64,000 bases of DNA from Terfezia claveryi (Eukaryota; Ascomycota; Pezizomycetes; Pezizales; Pezizaceae): the NCBI GenBank assembly GCA_015179025.1, contig WHUX01000001.1:972501-1036500 (forward strand), given 5' to 3'. The position numbers and the translations under genes were made by a program. Of the stretch, positions 1-11,178 are shown piece by piece. Every line of letters begins with the position of its first letter. Within the stretch, counting starts at the first letter, position 1. The notes below the pieces were generated by a model. It saw only the letters and a list, made by a program, of their open reading frames with translations. It had not been told where the DNA came from and ran no database searches.

Positions 1-536
1 ATGGACCCCAAGTTGCCGGTCCTATCGGTGCCTTCGGCGCACCAGGCCCTGCACCAGCTGCTCCCGGCCCCGTCGGTGCGCCTGTTTCTGGGCCCGCAGC
101 CCCATCACTAGCTGCGCCAGCCTTTGAAGAAGGGGAATTTGAGGAGGCAGCCGTACCATATGGACCCCAAGTTGCCGGCCCTATCGGTGCCTTCGGCGCA
201 CCAGGCCCTGCACCAGCTGCTCCTGGCCCCGTCGGTGCGCCTGTTTCTGGGCCCGCGGCCCCATCACTAGCTGCGCCAGCCTTTGAAGAAGGGGAATTTG
301 AGGAGGCAGCCGTACCATATGGACCCCAAATTGCCGGCCCTATCGGTGCCTTCGGCGCACCAGGCCCTGCACCAGCTGCTCCTGGCCCCGTCGGTGCGCC
401 TGTTTCTGGGCCCGCGGCCCCATCACTAGCTGCGCCAGCCTTTAAAGAAGGGGAATTTGAGGAGGCAGCCGTAACATATGGACCCCAAGTTGCCGGACCT
501 ATCGGTGCCTTCGGCGCACCAGGCCCTGCACCAGCT
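1..536 (+). repeat. 159-bp coding tandem repeat, about 3.4 copies
   Basis: The unit recurs with its phase at 1, 160, 319 and 478, exactly 159 bp (53 codons) apart, so the array stays in frame. Copies 1-3 differ at only a few bases. At the third junction a GAA codon becomes AAA (Glu to Lys) and CCA becomes ACA (Pro to Thr). Copy 4 diverges after about base 536. The array probably continues upstream of the window. Confidence 0.95.
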
Positions 537-926
537 GCCCCTGGTCCTGTTGGTGGATTTGGTGCACCTGCTATAGCACCAGCACCAGCACCAGCACCAG
601 CACCAACTGCCTTTGTCGCTCCGGCCCCCGGCCCACAGATGCCAATCGAGGAGTTTGAGGCACTTTCAGTTCCCGAGCAAGAAGAGGTTGCTGCCATGGG
701 AATGGTGCCTCCAAGCTATGCTCCCCACCCCGCCCCACCCCCTGAGGCACCGTAAGTATACTCTTCATAAATAGTATTCCTTTATCTCAAACTAAAGCTA
801 ACTATAACGTGACCCTCCCATAGATTTGCACCCGCCACCTATCAAGGGAGTAGCTCACGGAACGGAGCTTCTAAGACCATTGTATCACTCGTTGCAGCTT
901 TAGTGGCTGCGTTGTTCGTGGTTTGA
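3..926 (+). CDS. GPI-anchored, Pro/Ala-rich tandem-repeat surface protein (5' end outside window)
   Basis: This is the 3' part of a gene that starts before the window. Reading frame 3 is open from base 3. It encodes near-identical 53-residue repeats rich in Gly, Pro and Ala, each ending in an acidic stretch (EEGEFEEAAVPYG). An Ala-Pro dipeptide run and a unique acidic segment follow. An intron at 752-823 (GTAAGT donor, GCTAACT branch, TAG acceptor) joins exons 3-751 and 824-926. The last exon ends with a small-residue region (GSSSRNGASK) followed by a hydrophobic tail (IVSLVAALVAALFVV) and stop, which is the layout of a GPI-attachment signal. The product is therefore probably a cell-wall or plasma-membrane mannoprotein. 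The N-terminal secretion signal is not visible because of the truncation. I recognise no named family, and any role in adhesion or wall structure is inference. Confidence 0.75.
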
Positions 927-2205
927 ACCTAGAAGCTCCTGCGCGATGTTTTGGTTCCGAGGATCAATCTCTCAAGGAGGACTGATATCCAATTTGCCTC
1001 TATGTTTGATTCCACCACTCGGTGCCGTCCAGCATTTAGCATTTCATTCAGCACATAATGTTTATTAGATGAATGGGAAAAAAGCGAGATAAAACGGGTT
1101 AAAACACACAGTACAGCAAAGCACATTTTTCTTGATTGGGAATCCGCGCATAGCCGTATGGTGAAAGCGTCTATTTAACCACACCAATTTCCCTACCAGA
1201 ATGGCTGTTGACGACTATATTCGTGCAGTGATGACGGAGCCAACTGAAAGTCATGACTGTCCATAACATGCCTCAAACAAGCTGGGAAAAAAACAAAACA
1301 CAATGCCTGACTAGTCCTCTAAAGGTGGGGCAGGGTTTCCAGAAAAAAGATAAAAGACAGACAAGAAGTGGATGGGTGGAGGGATGTACTCATTGCATGC
1401 GGGGAATTAAGATAGAAGGTGTCACATCATGTACAGTCCCCTTGCCTCTTCCATTCGCATTTTATTGTTCTGCCTTTTTTTTTCTCATTTTTTTTGATTT
1501 TTGATCATCATGGTCTCTATATGTACGCCTTAGCATGGCATGCATGGCTCTTGGAGTCGTCTTGCATTTTGCATTTTGTATGACAAAAGATTGCTTAGCA
1601 TATCTAGTTGATCACTTACAATTTGCATATGTAAAACACACATACATCTATGCCCTGTGGAGAGTTGCGCTGGGAGCTGAGCTATCGCCCCTATTTAATG
1701 TATTTACTTCACAATGAATGATAGCTCATCTCAGAATCGTTTTGGGGCTTTGGATAGGTTGCACCTTCTTTTTTTTTTCTTAAAGGTACCTAAGGTCATG
1801 ACTGGTTCTCGCGTTAACGGTTCCGCTTAAGTGCCTCCGGTATAACACGCGCGCCAGCTCCCAAGCAAACCCCTATTCTCAATATCTTTGTACCCCCTCC
1901 ACCATCTGCCATCCCCGGGTAAAGAAAAGAAAAAATCGTAAGTACATCTGCCAATGGCCAACTTGTTGAAGAAGGTCGCCGCCAAATCGACTATCACCAT
2001 CCCATCCCCCCTCTCATCCACTTCTTATCGTCCATATCTTCCCATGCCCCACCTCCTTCCCAATTTTTCCCCGTGTATGCAGGCTGAGGGCTTACATGTC
2101 ACCCTGTTTTCTCATACTTTATGTGGCACTTTTGGCCTTAGTAATGTCGACACCACTACAGCGCATAGAGATTCAACACGACGAGACCGCAATTGTGTCG
2201 AGTTA
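927..2205. other. Intergenic, no gene recognised
   Basis: This is the 3' flank of the GPI protein gene up to the TA-flanked element. It holds T-runs near 1480-1500 and 1770-1780. Its ORFs are short, overlapping and without recognisable domains. Confidence 0.6.
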
Positions 2206-2926
2206 CCCTGAACCGCGGGCGTGAATACCGTATATAAATCGAATTTCTGTCTCAGCCCCAGTGTAAATAAAATCCTTGTACGCTTTTTAGCCCAGCGACC
2301 TGACATATATTTTTGAATATCTCAACCACCATAAAAGATAGATACATAAAAATCAAAATTATACACTAGAACTCATCAGAGGATTTCCTCCCAGAGAGTG
2401 CACAGTGCTTTTCTTTTCCGATGGCCTCTTTCACCACTGGAGCCCCGGCGGCCATGCGAGCAATCTCTGGGAACTTTTGGTGAAGCAATCCTCCCTTGAG
2501 CTTTTACCCGGACATGCTCAATTGGATTCAAGTCCGGCGAGTAGGAATGCCACTTCATCACGAAACCATTTCTGGAGGATTGTCTCGCATTAAGATATAG
2601 CATCATAAGGGGTTCTTCCTTGGGCATTTCCTCATAGTGCCTCCCAGAGAACCCCCCTACAGAGATCATCAATTGGATCCAACCTGGAGTAAACATCCGA
2701 ATACAGTCAACTCGTATTTGGAAAAATATGCGTACTCTGTTATCTTAGCAAATACGCATGCTCGGCGCTAAGAACACTGTGTAACTAACATTTTACGCTT
2801 AGGATAATACTCTGTAGATCTAGGTTGTTTAATATAAGACAAAAACTTATGTCTTACAAGCCTAATGGACGTACCTATGCTTCATGGTTAGTTTGTCTAT
2901 TTAGGAAAGGTATCCAAGGTTCAGGG
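2206..2926 (-). mobile_element. Tc1/mariner-type remnant with TA target duplication
   Basis: The element starts CCCTGAACC (2206-2214) and ends GGTTCAGGG (2918-2926), a perfect 9-bp terminal inverted repeat. Beyond it the arms are only loosely similar. It is flanked on both sides by TA (2204-2205 and 2927-2928), the target duplication of the Tc1/mariner superfamily. Inside, on the minus strand, lies a decayed transposase fragment carrying the SPDLNPIEHV signature. At 721 bp it is much shorter than an autonomous element (about 1.3-2 kb), so it is an internally deleted, inactive copy. The exact ends rest on the TA plus inverted-repeat match. Confidence 0.8.
2376..2696 (-). pseudogene. Tc1/mariner transposase fragment (DDE C-terminal part)
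   Basis: The reading frame contains LNARQ followed about 22 residues later by YSPDLNPIEHV. In Tc1/mariner transposases this is the second catalytic Asp region (DNA.H) followed by the highly conserved SPDLNPIE block around the third acidic residue. The expected Asp of the DNA motif reads LNA here, so a catalytic residue seems lost. The N-terminal DNA-binding part and the first catalytic Asp are absent. The frame ends at LWEEIL, close to the usual C-terminal position. It is a relic, not a functional gene. Confidence 0.8.
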
Positions 2927-3032
2927 TAACCTTTAAAATCACATTGAACGTTACTTTGACCATTACCTATACCTCCTCTAATAAGTCGTAACCGCACAGC
3001 AAAGATTATAATACATGCCACATGATGCAGCT

Positions 3033-6000
3033 TCAGCCCCAAGTCCCACCACCACCACCCCTTCCCTGTCTCTTCTGCGCAGATAACCTCCAGTCATCGC
3101 CATCGCTGAACCTATTGAATAGCGGCTGAATCCTCTCGTTCTTCCTGCGTTTACTCAACTCCCCAGCTCCTCCTCCGACCTTAAAGAATCGTGGCGCAAC
3201 CTCGACTACAGCATGAAGCCATTAGCAAAACCATCTTTGGGGGGAGGGGGCAGGCAATCTTACCTAACCACTTTGGCTCAATAGCTGTCGTACAATGCAT
3301 ATACTCTTTCGTCGTCAGCACCAAAGTATGATAAATAACATGTTCTGCCGGCTTTCCAAACAAGGCACTACTCGGATGCATATACACCGGCGTCCCCTCA
3401 ATAAGCGTCCTATACCCTTCCTGGGGATCCTTCCTCGCTGAATTCCTAAAGAACCCTGAACAGAGTGCCTGTCTAACCTTCATAGTAGTCCTCCCACAGC
3501 TAACCACAGGATGTTTATATCTAAGCATAATACTCTCCAACTGCTGTCTCACGTCCTGCACTCTGCGCATACTTCTCGCCTGTATGAAATTCTCAAAGCA
3601 CCACGGCGCGCTAAATTTTGAGTTTTTCCACCCATTGTACACGTTGAGGAGAGTGAGATGGTCACCATGGGGATCGTGAAATTTGGCTTTTTTCGCGTCC
3701 GCCGCGGTTTGTTTTTCCTTGGGTCGGTAAAAGACGGATTGCACGGAGAGCATGGCGACTATGGAGAGCATTTCGTCGGAGCAGCCGAGGTCGACGGACG
3801 CAATGAGAACTTTTGCTAGGGCGGGTTCCATGGGGAAGTCGGCCATTTTGCGGCCAAGACGCGTGAGGAGGCCTTCGTCGTCGAGGGCGGAGAGGGCGTA
3901 GAGTTCTTCGAGTGCGGTTAACATGGTGTTTGTGGGCGGAGGGTCCATGAAGTCGAAGTGGAGTAAATCGTTAATCCCCATAGCCTTTAACATGAGAATC
4001 GTGTGACTAAGATTCTGCCGCTGGATTTCAGGGACGGAGGTAGGTAACATCTCGCTTTGGAAAGCTGCCTCGGTATATAGTCTGTAACATTTTCCTGGCC
4101 CAGTTCGTCCGGCACGACCGGCTCTCTGCTTCGCCTGGGCCTGAGAAATTGGTGTGACGACAAGGGAATCCATGCCTAGTTTTGGATCAAACGCATTTTG
4201 CTTGACGAACCCGGGATCAACGACATAGTAGATGTTATCGATGGTAATGGAGGTCTCAGCAATATTGGTTGCAATAACGACTTTTCTAGAACCGGGGGGT
4301 GCAGGGTCGAAAATCTTACTCTGCATCTCACTAGGAAGGGCCGAGTAGACCGGTAAGATAATAAGTTCAGGGACACTAGATCCTAAAGCTTTCATACGCT
4401 CGTAGAGAATCTCGCAACTTGTATCGATTTCCTCTTGACCTGTTAAGAAAAGTAAGATGTCTCCTGGTGGTTCGGATAAGTGGATCTGCATGACGGTGAT
4501 AAGCGCTGCGTCGAGGTAATCGCTCTCAGGCTCCTTAGTGTAGAGAATCTCCACAGGGAACGTCCTTCCAGGAATCGTAAAAATCGGGCATTCATTGAAG
4601 TAATTCGAGAACTTCTCTGCATCAAGTGTGGCCGAGGTAACAATTAACCGTAGATCCGGTCTCCTCTTGAGTGTCTTTTTCAACAACCCAAATAGCACAT
4701 CAGTAGCAATTGTACGTTCGTGTGCCTCGTCTAGCATGATGACAGAGTACTTCTTCAAATCCTTATCAAGTAAGGCCTCACGCTGGAGCATACCATCTGT
4801 CATGTACTTGATCTTGGTTTCTGGGGACGTACAGTCCTCGAAACGAATCGTGTAACCGACCTCTTTACCTAATTGACACCCGACTTCTTCCGCGACACGC
4901 TTCGCTACAGACATAGCAGCAACACGACGAGGTTGCGTACATCCAATAATCCCATGGTCTCCAAAGCCGGCTTCAGCTAGATACTGCGTCATCTGAGTAG
5001 TTTTCCCTGACCCAGTATCACCAACGACAATAAGCAACTGATTATCGCGCACCGCCTGGATTAACGCATTCCGAAGTTTAAACACCGGTAAGCTTTCTCT
5101 TTGCTCTTTTATGCTCAGACTTGTCCTCTTTCCAAATGACTGGTCTTTGCTCATGGTCACCCGCTTCCATTCCGGCAAATCGCCTCCTCCACGGTTTAGC
5201 GTTGAGGATTTGAGGTCCGATGCAAATACCCTCTTTTCGGGATTGACCATGGGATCATGCCATTGGGCGTTGAGATCTACCTTCGCTGCTTCCTGGGCAG
5301 CTTGGTCTTGAGCTTGCTGCTGTCTTAGCTCTCGCCTATCCTTTGCAAGCGTTGTGCCAGCCATAGCAGCACGGTTAAGGGATCCATCCGGTGCTTTGAC
5401 AACCCTGATTGGAGATAGCTCCAGTGACTGCCTTGTCTGCCCAGCAAGGAACGGTGGTTCCTCTCCACGAACTTCAATATCCACATCTTCCTCTTCTTCA
5501 AATTCACCCTCACCCGTAAGTGTAGCATGGTACTCCTCGTCAATCTCAGGATAATCTACAGCCGAAATTGCACCAGAGGCAATAAGTTGTTTTATTTCCC
5601 ATCTCTCTGGTGAGGTCATCCTTTTCTTCGTCCTCGGAACATAACCCAGCTCGTCTTCCAACACCGGCAACACGGGCACCTTTGAATCCAGATTTCCATA
5701 CCTTGATGAACCTCGGCCATTCATTCGTTCCATATTTGCCCCAGTCCCCAGTCGTTTCTCGGGTATTAAATCCCGGCCAGTGTTCTGCTCCACCTCCTTC
5801 ATGGACAAGCCTATCCGGTTCCCCTCGATACTAATCACCTTAACCTTCACCGGCTGTTCCCTCGCAAGAAGGTCAGATGGATGGTTGACCCTAGCCCCTT
5901 CCTTCATATTCGAGACATGAACCAACCCGTCTACCTTCCCCTTGACACCCTCCAGGTTTACAAACGCCCCAAAATCCTTCACTCCCGTAACCTTCCCATT

Positions 6001-6829
6001 GTAAATCTTATGCAGCTTCGGTTCATCATCCAATACCATGGGCGGCGGCCGTCTAAATTGATCGTCCTCATCCTCCTCGTACCGACCTCTTCTCGTCCTC
6101 CCATACCCATCAACTTCATCCCTTCCCCTTCCATTCCTCCCTTTGCGCTCCCTACTCCGTGATCTGGAACGTAATCGATACCGGCAACTAAAACCATAAT
6201 CCCCATAATCTGGACTTCGCGACCTTTTCCTAGTTGACTTCTCGGACCCAGAAGAACGCTGCTTCGATTTCCCTTCCAGATTCTCCAACATGGCTAAGGT
6301 GTCATCAACCGCATCCGGCTCCTGCTTCTCAATTCGTTTCGATTTCAATCCCAATGCCGCAAGCTCCGCAAGTCCAGATCCGACTATATCCTCTGTATTG
6401 TCATCCTCGGGTTCCTCCTTATCCGGTAGCGCTAGGCCTTTAAATATCCTTGATTTTTCATCCACAGTCCTCCCAGTTCCTCCATTCTCCCCCTCTCCAT
6501 TTGTGCCGGATTTTCCTCTATTCTTGTGCTTGGGATGCATAGTCAATATAAGCCGATCTACACTTTCTATCAATGACGTGGGAAAGTCCACGCCCATATC
6601 GGAGAGCTTCTGGCGGAAGTCATTTGGAGATTTGGATTCGCCATGGAGATTGATAATGTATTCTGCTAGGGTCTTGTCGTTACTAGAAGGTAGAGATTAG
6701 CACTTCATCATCAGAAGGAGCTGGGCGATTGGAATGTGGGTGATTGCCTTACATGCTCAAGTGATTTGACAGTTCGGTGGTAATCTTTGAGACGAGGGAT
6801 AGGAGCTCTAGATTCTCAAGGGCTTCCAT
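3033..6829 (-). CDS. PRP22: DEAH-box pre-mRNA splicing helicase Prp22 (DHX8)
   Basis: This ATP-dependent RNA helicase promotes the second splicing step and releases mature mRNA from the spliceosome in the nucleus. Three exons on the minus strand, 6829-6753, 6682-3264 and 3205-3033, join in frame to 1222 aa. The N-terminus ([20 protein letters not shown]..., then NDKTLAEYI) matches the Prp22/DHX8 N-terminal domain. After it come an Arg/Ser/Asp-rich linker, an S1 RNA-binding domain (about 247-324), Walker A GDTGSGKT (about 580-587), DEAH (about 677-680), [11 protein letters not shown] and the HA2/OB region. The last exon restores the conserved [10 protein letters not shown] and a basic, Gly-rich tail; reading through its intron would give a false C-terminus. 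The start is the first in-frame ATG that yields the conserved N-terminus. Identification is firm because the S1 domain separates Prp22 from Prp2, Prp16 and Prp43. Confidence 0.95.
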
Positions 6830-8583
6830 GGTGAGGTTACCGCACGCGTGGGTGGGATAAATAAAGCGTCGCCAGCGAGGAACGTTCGTGCTTGTGGAAG
6901 TGGCGATCGGTCACAATCACATGAGCTCACCAGCCACAAGCCAACGACTAGGAACCTTCAACGCAGGTACAGGTACATAGACTAAGGTACATGTTGCCAT
7001 AAGGACAACATCCACCTACCGGTACCTACAGTAGTAAGTACTCCTCCTGTGGAGGGTGTTGTGTCAACCAGATTAGTAAATCCTCAAATCTCGCGATCTC
7101 ATGATTCATCATTGAAGAGTACCAACAGCGGTAGCCGTCCCACATGCTCCCTAGCCACACAACCAATATGTAGGTACTTATTTAAGAAGTATAGTGATCA
7201 AGAGGCACGAGAACAATCTTGTTACCAAGGGGCTAGAGACAGCTGCGAGTAGCCTTATCTTCAACGTAAGTATGCATGCATGTGCAACCAGACTATGCAT
7301 GCATCTACGGTACACTTGCCAACTTCAGTACGAGACCTAGGGGCATAACTAGTACTGGAGACCCGAACGACTGGATCATAATATCTCAACAACTACAAGC
7401 TCAAGTATTGTGTTTTTTTCCTCCAAGTGCTGTATTATCTGGTAAGGGTATGCTTTATGGTATACCGGTACTCGCTTTTATGCATCTTATTTATACCATT
7501 GTGGGCACGAGGGGGTGCTGCATCATATACACAATTCCTTCCAGTCCACAATTTGGAGTCTACGATCCTTTTTCTAGAGTACTTCTTGGCCTGGGTCATT
7601 ATTCATTACACCATACCTTATTTCTCGGGCTTGGACTCGATCTCGGGCTTGCAGCGGACTTCGTGGGGCGGGCATAAACCCGGGTAGTCATTAATCGACT
7701 CTCTATATCCCCGCCCATGGGATATGGGAGATTAAGTGGATCGCCATGGTGAGGTAAGAGGATGTATACATATGCTATGGTGAAATTGATCTAGGTTCAA
7801 GGTGAAGTTGGTGGAGTATCTTGGGCACGTTATCAACTATATAGGGGCGGTAGAGGTATTGGCGGGCGTGTGGGGGATTAATTCGCAATTGGGTGTCAAT
7901 TCGAACAAGCGAGGCGTCTCCATATGCTCCAATCCCAGGTCAAGAGTCCAGACTTGCTACAACTCTCTCTAGTTTCAACTTTGATGAAACAAACCCTCCC
8001 GTTCCCGCTGGTGGCCCAGACAACCTGCACGCAATCAAGGCCAATTGCAAATGCTGCACTGTTTCCCCCCAGTGTTATAATTACCCTACATACCATCACA
8101 CATCCCCCCCCTCTTCCCCCCCGCGCCACCTGGTACATCTTCCAGAGTTCACACAGTCATTTGGCTTCTACCCCGATAACCAAGCCGGACCTCCTCTATC
8201 GCGTTCCACAGACGTGCCCCCAGCCCCCGAAAAGCGACCTAAGCTGAAGTGTTGTGGACGAAACATTGACGGCGATAGGTGCACAGCATCCAGGGGTCCA
8301 ACATTAGACTACTACGACCTCCGGACCACTCTATACGAATCAATTCCCCTATTTTGGAACTGCTGTCTCGTGGAGAAGCTCTCACATTGAACTTGAAAAT
8401 CTACTGGTCATTTTTTTGAGCTCGGGGAATCACATCTCAACCCTGCCGCCCGGGAACCACCTAAGCTTCTTATTCCCGCCTGTATGTACTTGACGTGCAG
8501 CATTAACGTTAACGTGCGTGTACATCACATCAATAACATTTTCACCGAAAGGAACACATTCAGCATACTCCCACCTAATAAAT
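6830..8583. other. Divergent intergenic region between PRP22 and the UBL3-like gene
   Basis: It contains the PRP22 upstream region with the GTAC box. A 165-codon ORF at 7893-8390 (+) has clustered cysteines (CKCC, CCGRNIDGDRC) but no domain I recognise. That ORF starts without good context and lies directly upstream of the UBL3-like gene, so it may be 5' leader or chance. Nothing else is recognised. Confidence 0.5.
6967..7041. promoter_or_regulatory. GTAC-rich box upstream of PRP22
   Basis: Five GTAC tetramers occur at 6967, 6973, 6987, 7022 and 7038, some inside GGTACCTAC/AGGTAC contexts. They lie 138-212 bp upstream of the PRP22 start codon. Similar boxes sit at the same distance from ATP25 and the UCH gene. 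A regulatory role is inference. Confidence 0.35.
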
Positions 8584-9443
8584 ATGGCGACAGCAGCAAC
8601 CATCCCGAGTGGCATCTCCACTACAGTAATAAAAGATGCTCCACTAATGTCGACAGCTCCCGGTGGCGAGGCTAGCACGAGCACGTTACCTGCTTCGGAA
8701 ACAATCGCATCAAGAACAGACGAGAAATCCGATAACCCCACCACTGTCACTACCTCTACCACTACCACCGAGCTCGTCTCTTCAATTCCCCCCGGAGCCG
8801 TTGCTCAACCTGATGCCCCAGCACGCTCTACATCCGATATGTTTCCCCAGCCGCAGACTCCACATCCGCCCGCACAACCAGACCCATCGGAATTACCGTC
8901 AACAGATGCAGTAATAAGAGGACCACAAACACTCCCTCCCCCAAAGTCACTATCAATAACCCTGCTCCTGATATCCGGCGTCAGGTACCCCTTTACAATC
9001 AATTCCGAGTTCATGTCTCGGCATAACCTCTCCGTCACAGACCAGGATCCTATGCAGATCAACGTATCTGCGCTGAAGGAATGCATATGGAAGGAATGGA
9101 AGGATGAAGAGTGGAATGTCAAGCCGCCGAGTGCGAATTTCATTAGGTTGATACACTTTGGGAGGTTGTTAGATGATCGGCAACAGTTGAAGGGTATGTA
9201 TCTACGGGGGCTGAGCCCTGGCGTCGATATGGACAGGGTGAAAGGTGTGCGCATTTGACTGACCTGAAAGGATATACAGATTGCAGGCTTAATCCGAATA
9301 CACCAAATGTGGTACATATGACCGTTCGGCCCGCAGAATCGGATGATGGTGGAACCCAGAGGAGCAATAAGATGGGCTTTGGTGGTAGGGACCGGGATCA
9401 GGGAGAGAGAAGCAGCCCGACTTGTCGATGCGTGATATTGTGA
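8584..9443 (+). CDS. UBL3/MUB-type membrane-anchored ubiquitin-fold protein with CAAX box
   Basis: Two exons, 8584-9193 and 9271-9443, separated by a 77-bp intron (GTATGT...TGAAAG) encode 260 aa. Residues 1 to about 120 are low-complexity Ser/Thr/Pro. A ubiquitin-like fold follows: SITLLLISGVRYPFTINS, then the UBL3 signature region with PPSANFIRLIHFGRLLDD. The second exon supplies NVVHMTVRP and the C-terminal CRCVIL. The last four residues, CVIL, form a prenylation CAAX box, as in animal UBL3 (which also ends CVIL) and plant MUBs. The protein should therefore sit on a membrane through a lipid. UBL3/MUB proteins bind E2 enzymes at the plasma membrane and in animals help sort proteins to vesicles; the role here is inferred. 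An in-frame ATG at 8518 would add 22 residues, but 8584 is preferred. Confidence 0.85.
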
Positions 9444-10551
9444 TCCCATCACCTATCAGCCATCACCAGTTCGAGACTTCTGGACCCTGCGTTGTAGATG
9501 TCTCATTGTATTATCTTTACCACCCCAGCCCGCTAATCATATATCATCCTTCGGGTTGTCGGCTTTGCTTTCTCGAAGTTGTTAGTATTTTTTTTTGCTC
9601 TATCACAGTTTTGATTTTGGCTTTGTAGGTGAAAATGTTCCGCATAGCTCATTCTCATTCCTACTCTTTATACAGCAGATTTTTCTTTTTTGCCTTTTTT
9701 GTTTGGGCAATATACAAGGTATCTTGCACGGTTTTTACTTGTTGCTATTGTTAACCTATACCTCCTCTTTTCTTCCTCTTGTGTAATGGAGATAGGGGCG
9801 GGAGCTGCTTTTGAAAGTTTTATATACCTTCACTTTTTCACTTCTTTATGAATCTAGCAGCTGGGATAGGGTGGTTTTTTGTCTAGGTCATGGAATATGG
9901 TTGGGCCTGGAGATCATAGGATGCATATGTATGTATCTTGTTGTTCCATCTCACTTTCATACGGCATGCATGGCCTGGGGTCTGGAGGCTACGGTGCACG
10001 TGACATATTTACCTCGTGAGAGGCATGGGGCGTGTAGTGGGGGCCCATGGAGTGCGAGCGTGGGCTGGAGAAGGTGCTATGTAGTATAGACGTAGGAATA
10101 ATTTGCTTAAAAACTTGGAGGGCGGGGCTGGTGATTGGTGGTTGGTCTGATCTCGTGTGGTTGGCTAATCAATTACACTAGGCGGATTAAAACTGATAAC
10201 GCTTGTTCGCAATTATTCTGGATTCGAGGTTTGTTTAGTCTCATGGTTCATTCGCAGTAAGTCAGTCACGGTCTCGAACCTGCCTGCAGTGTGCAATATA
10301 GATATATGCCCAGCTGACATAGTAGATATCATGGATAAGAATACTACCTACCGAGTAGGTAATATGGGAAGGGTCACGAGATATGAACATGCATGTATGC
10401 ATAGAGTATCCATCCTTGCCCCATTAAGAATCAAAATCTAATCATTGAATGTATCGATCTGGCGCATCCCCCAATGGTAGTAATCGTAATCGAGGAGGAT
10501 GGCTCGAGCTCTGCCCCATCTCATCTCAACGAATCTCCTCTACACAGTGGT
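9444..10551. other. Convergent intergenic region, no gene recognised
   Basis: This is the shared 3' region of the UBL3-like gene (+) and UMP1 (-). The first 400 bases are T-rich, as expected for a 3' UTR. The ORFs present are short and carry no domain. Confidence 0.6.
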
Positions 10552-11178
10552 TTACCACTTCATCTTAAGCTTCGTCTCCATCTCGTCGTGGAACGAAGGT
10601 ATATTATCCCTCTCAGAATCTGTTATACACATACGTTAGCCATCCACCCATCCAACTTTCTTCGGGGAATATGGGTATGGGAGGGGAATAAGACATACCA
10701 GTAAACACATCCTCCCACTCAATCGTACAATCCTTATTTCTCAAAATATCCAAATGGAGATTACTAGGGCCACCTAGGGTCATTGGTCTAAAATCCTATA
10801 TTCCCCCAAACTCACACCATTAGCCCCCCGCCCCACACCATATCATATTGCCCATCCGGCACCATCCCTCGGGCAAGAGCTCTAGCAACATACCCCACCA
10901 CAAATCTTCATCTCCATCCCCCTCCTCACCGGCTCCGCAATCCCAAACACCTTCCTCAACCCCTCCATCCTCATTCGCTCTTGCTGCTCCCCCCAGCCCT
11001 TCAACCTATCCTCAAGCGGATGCTTCACATTAAGCTTATTCGCATTACACGCTAGCCCCTCGCGCATGGTATCATGGATGGAGGTTGGTGCGGAAGGGGC
11101 GCCTTTTCCAAGTTGGACGTGGGTGATGGCGGAAGGTTGAGTGGAGGGGGGGGAGAGGCGGAGGGCGGTAGACTGCAT
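10552..11178 (-). CDS. UMP1: Proteasome maturation factor Ump1
   Basis: Ump1 is the assembly chaperone of the 20S proteasome. It sits inside half-proteasomes, helps dimerisation and beta-subunit processing, and becomes the first substrate. Three exons on the minus strand, 11178-10894, 10795-10699 and 10619-10552, close to 149 aa, the usual fungal size (yeast Ump1 is 148). Diagnostic parts are SIHDTMREGL, HPLEDRLKGW, VFGIAEPVRRGMEMKI, then MTLGGPSNLHLDILRNKDC, IEWEDVFT, and the C-terminal IPSFHDEMETKLKM. For exon 2 the upstream acceptor (ATATAG, exon from 10795) is used because the downstream TTTTAG breaks the frame. The gene is convergent with the UBL3-like gene. Identification is secure. Confidence 0.93.

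Noticed and set aside
571..768. Minus-strand ORF opposite the GPI protein
   Set aside because: It is the complement of the Ala-Pro repeat (giving a Val-Leu run) and part of the intron. It has low complexity and no signal beyond the sense gene.
3181..3263. Read-through C-terminus of PRP22 ending in a Cys-rich tail
   Set aside because: This stretch is an intron with GTAAG and TAG ends. Removing most of it restores the conserved [10 protein letters not shown] tail.
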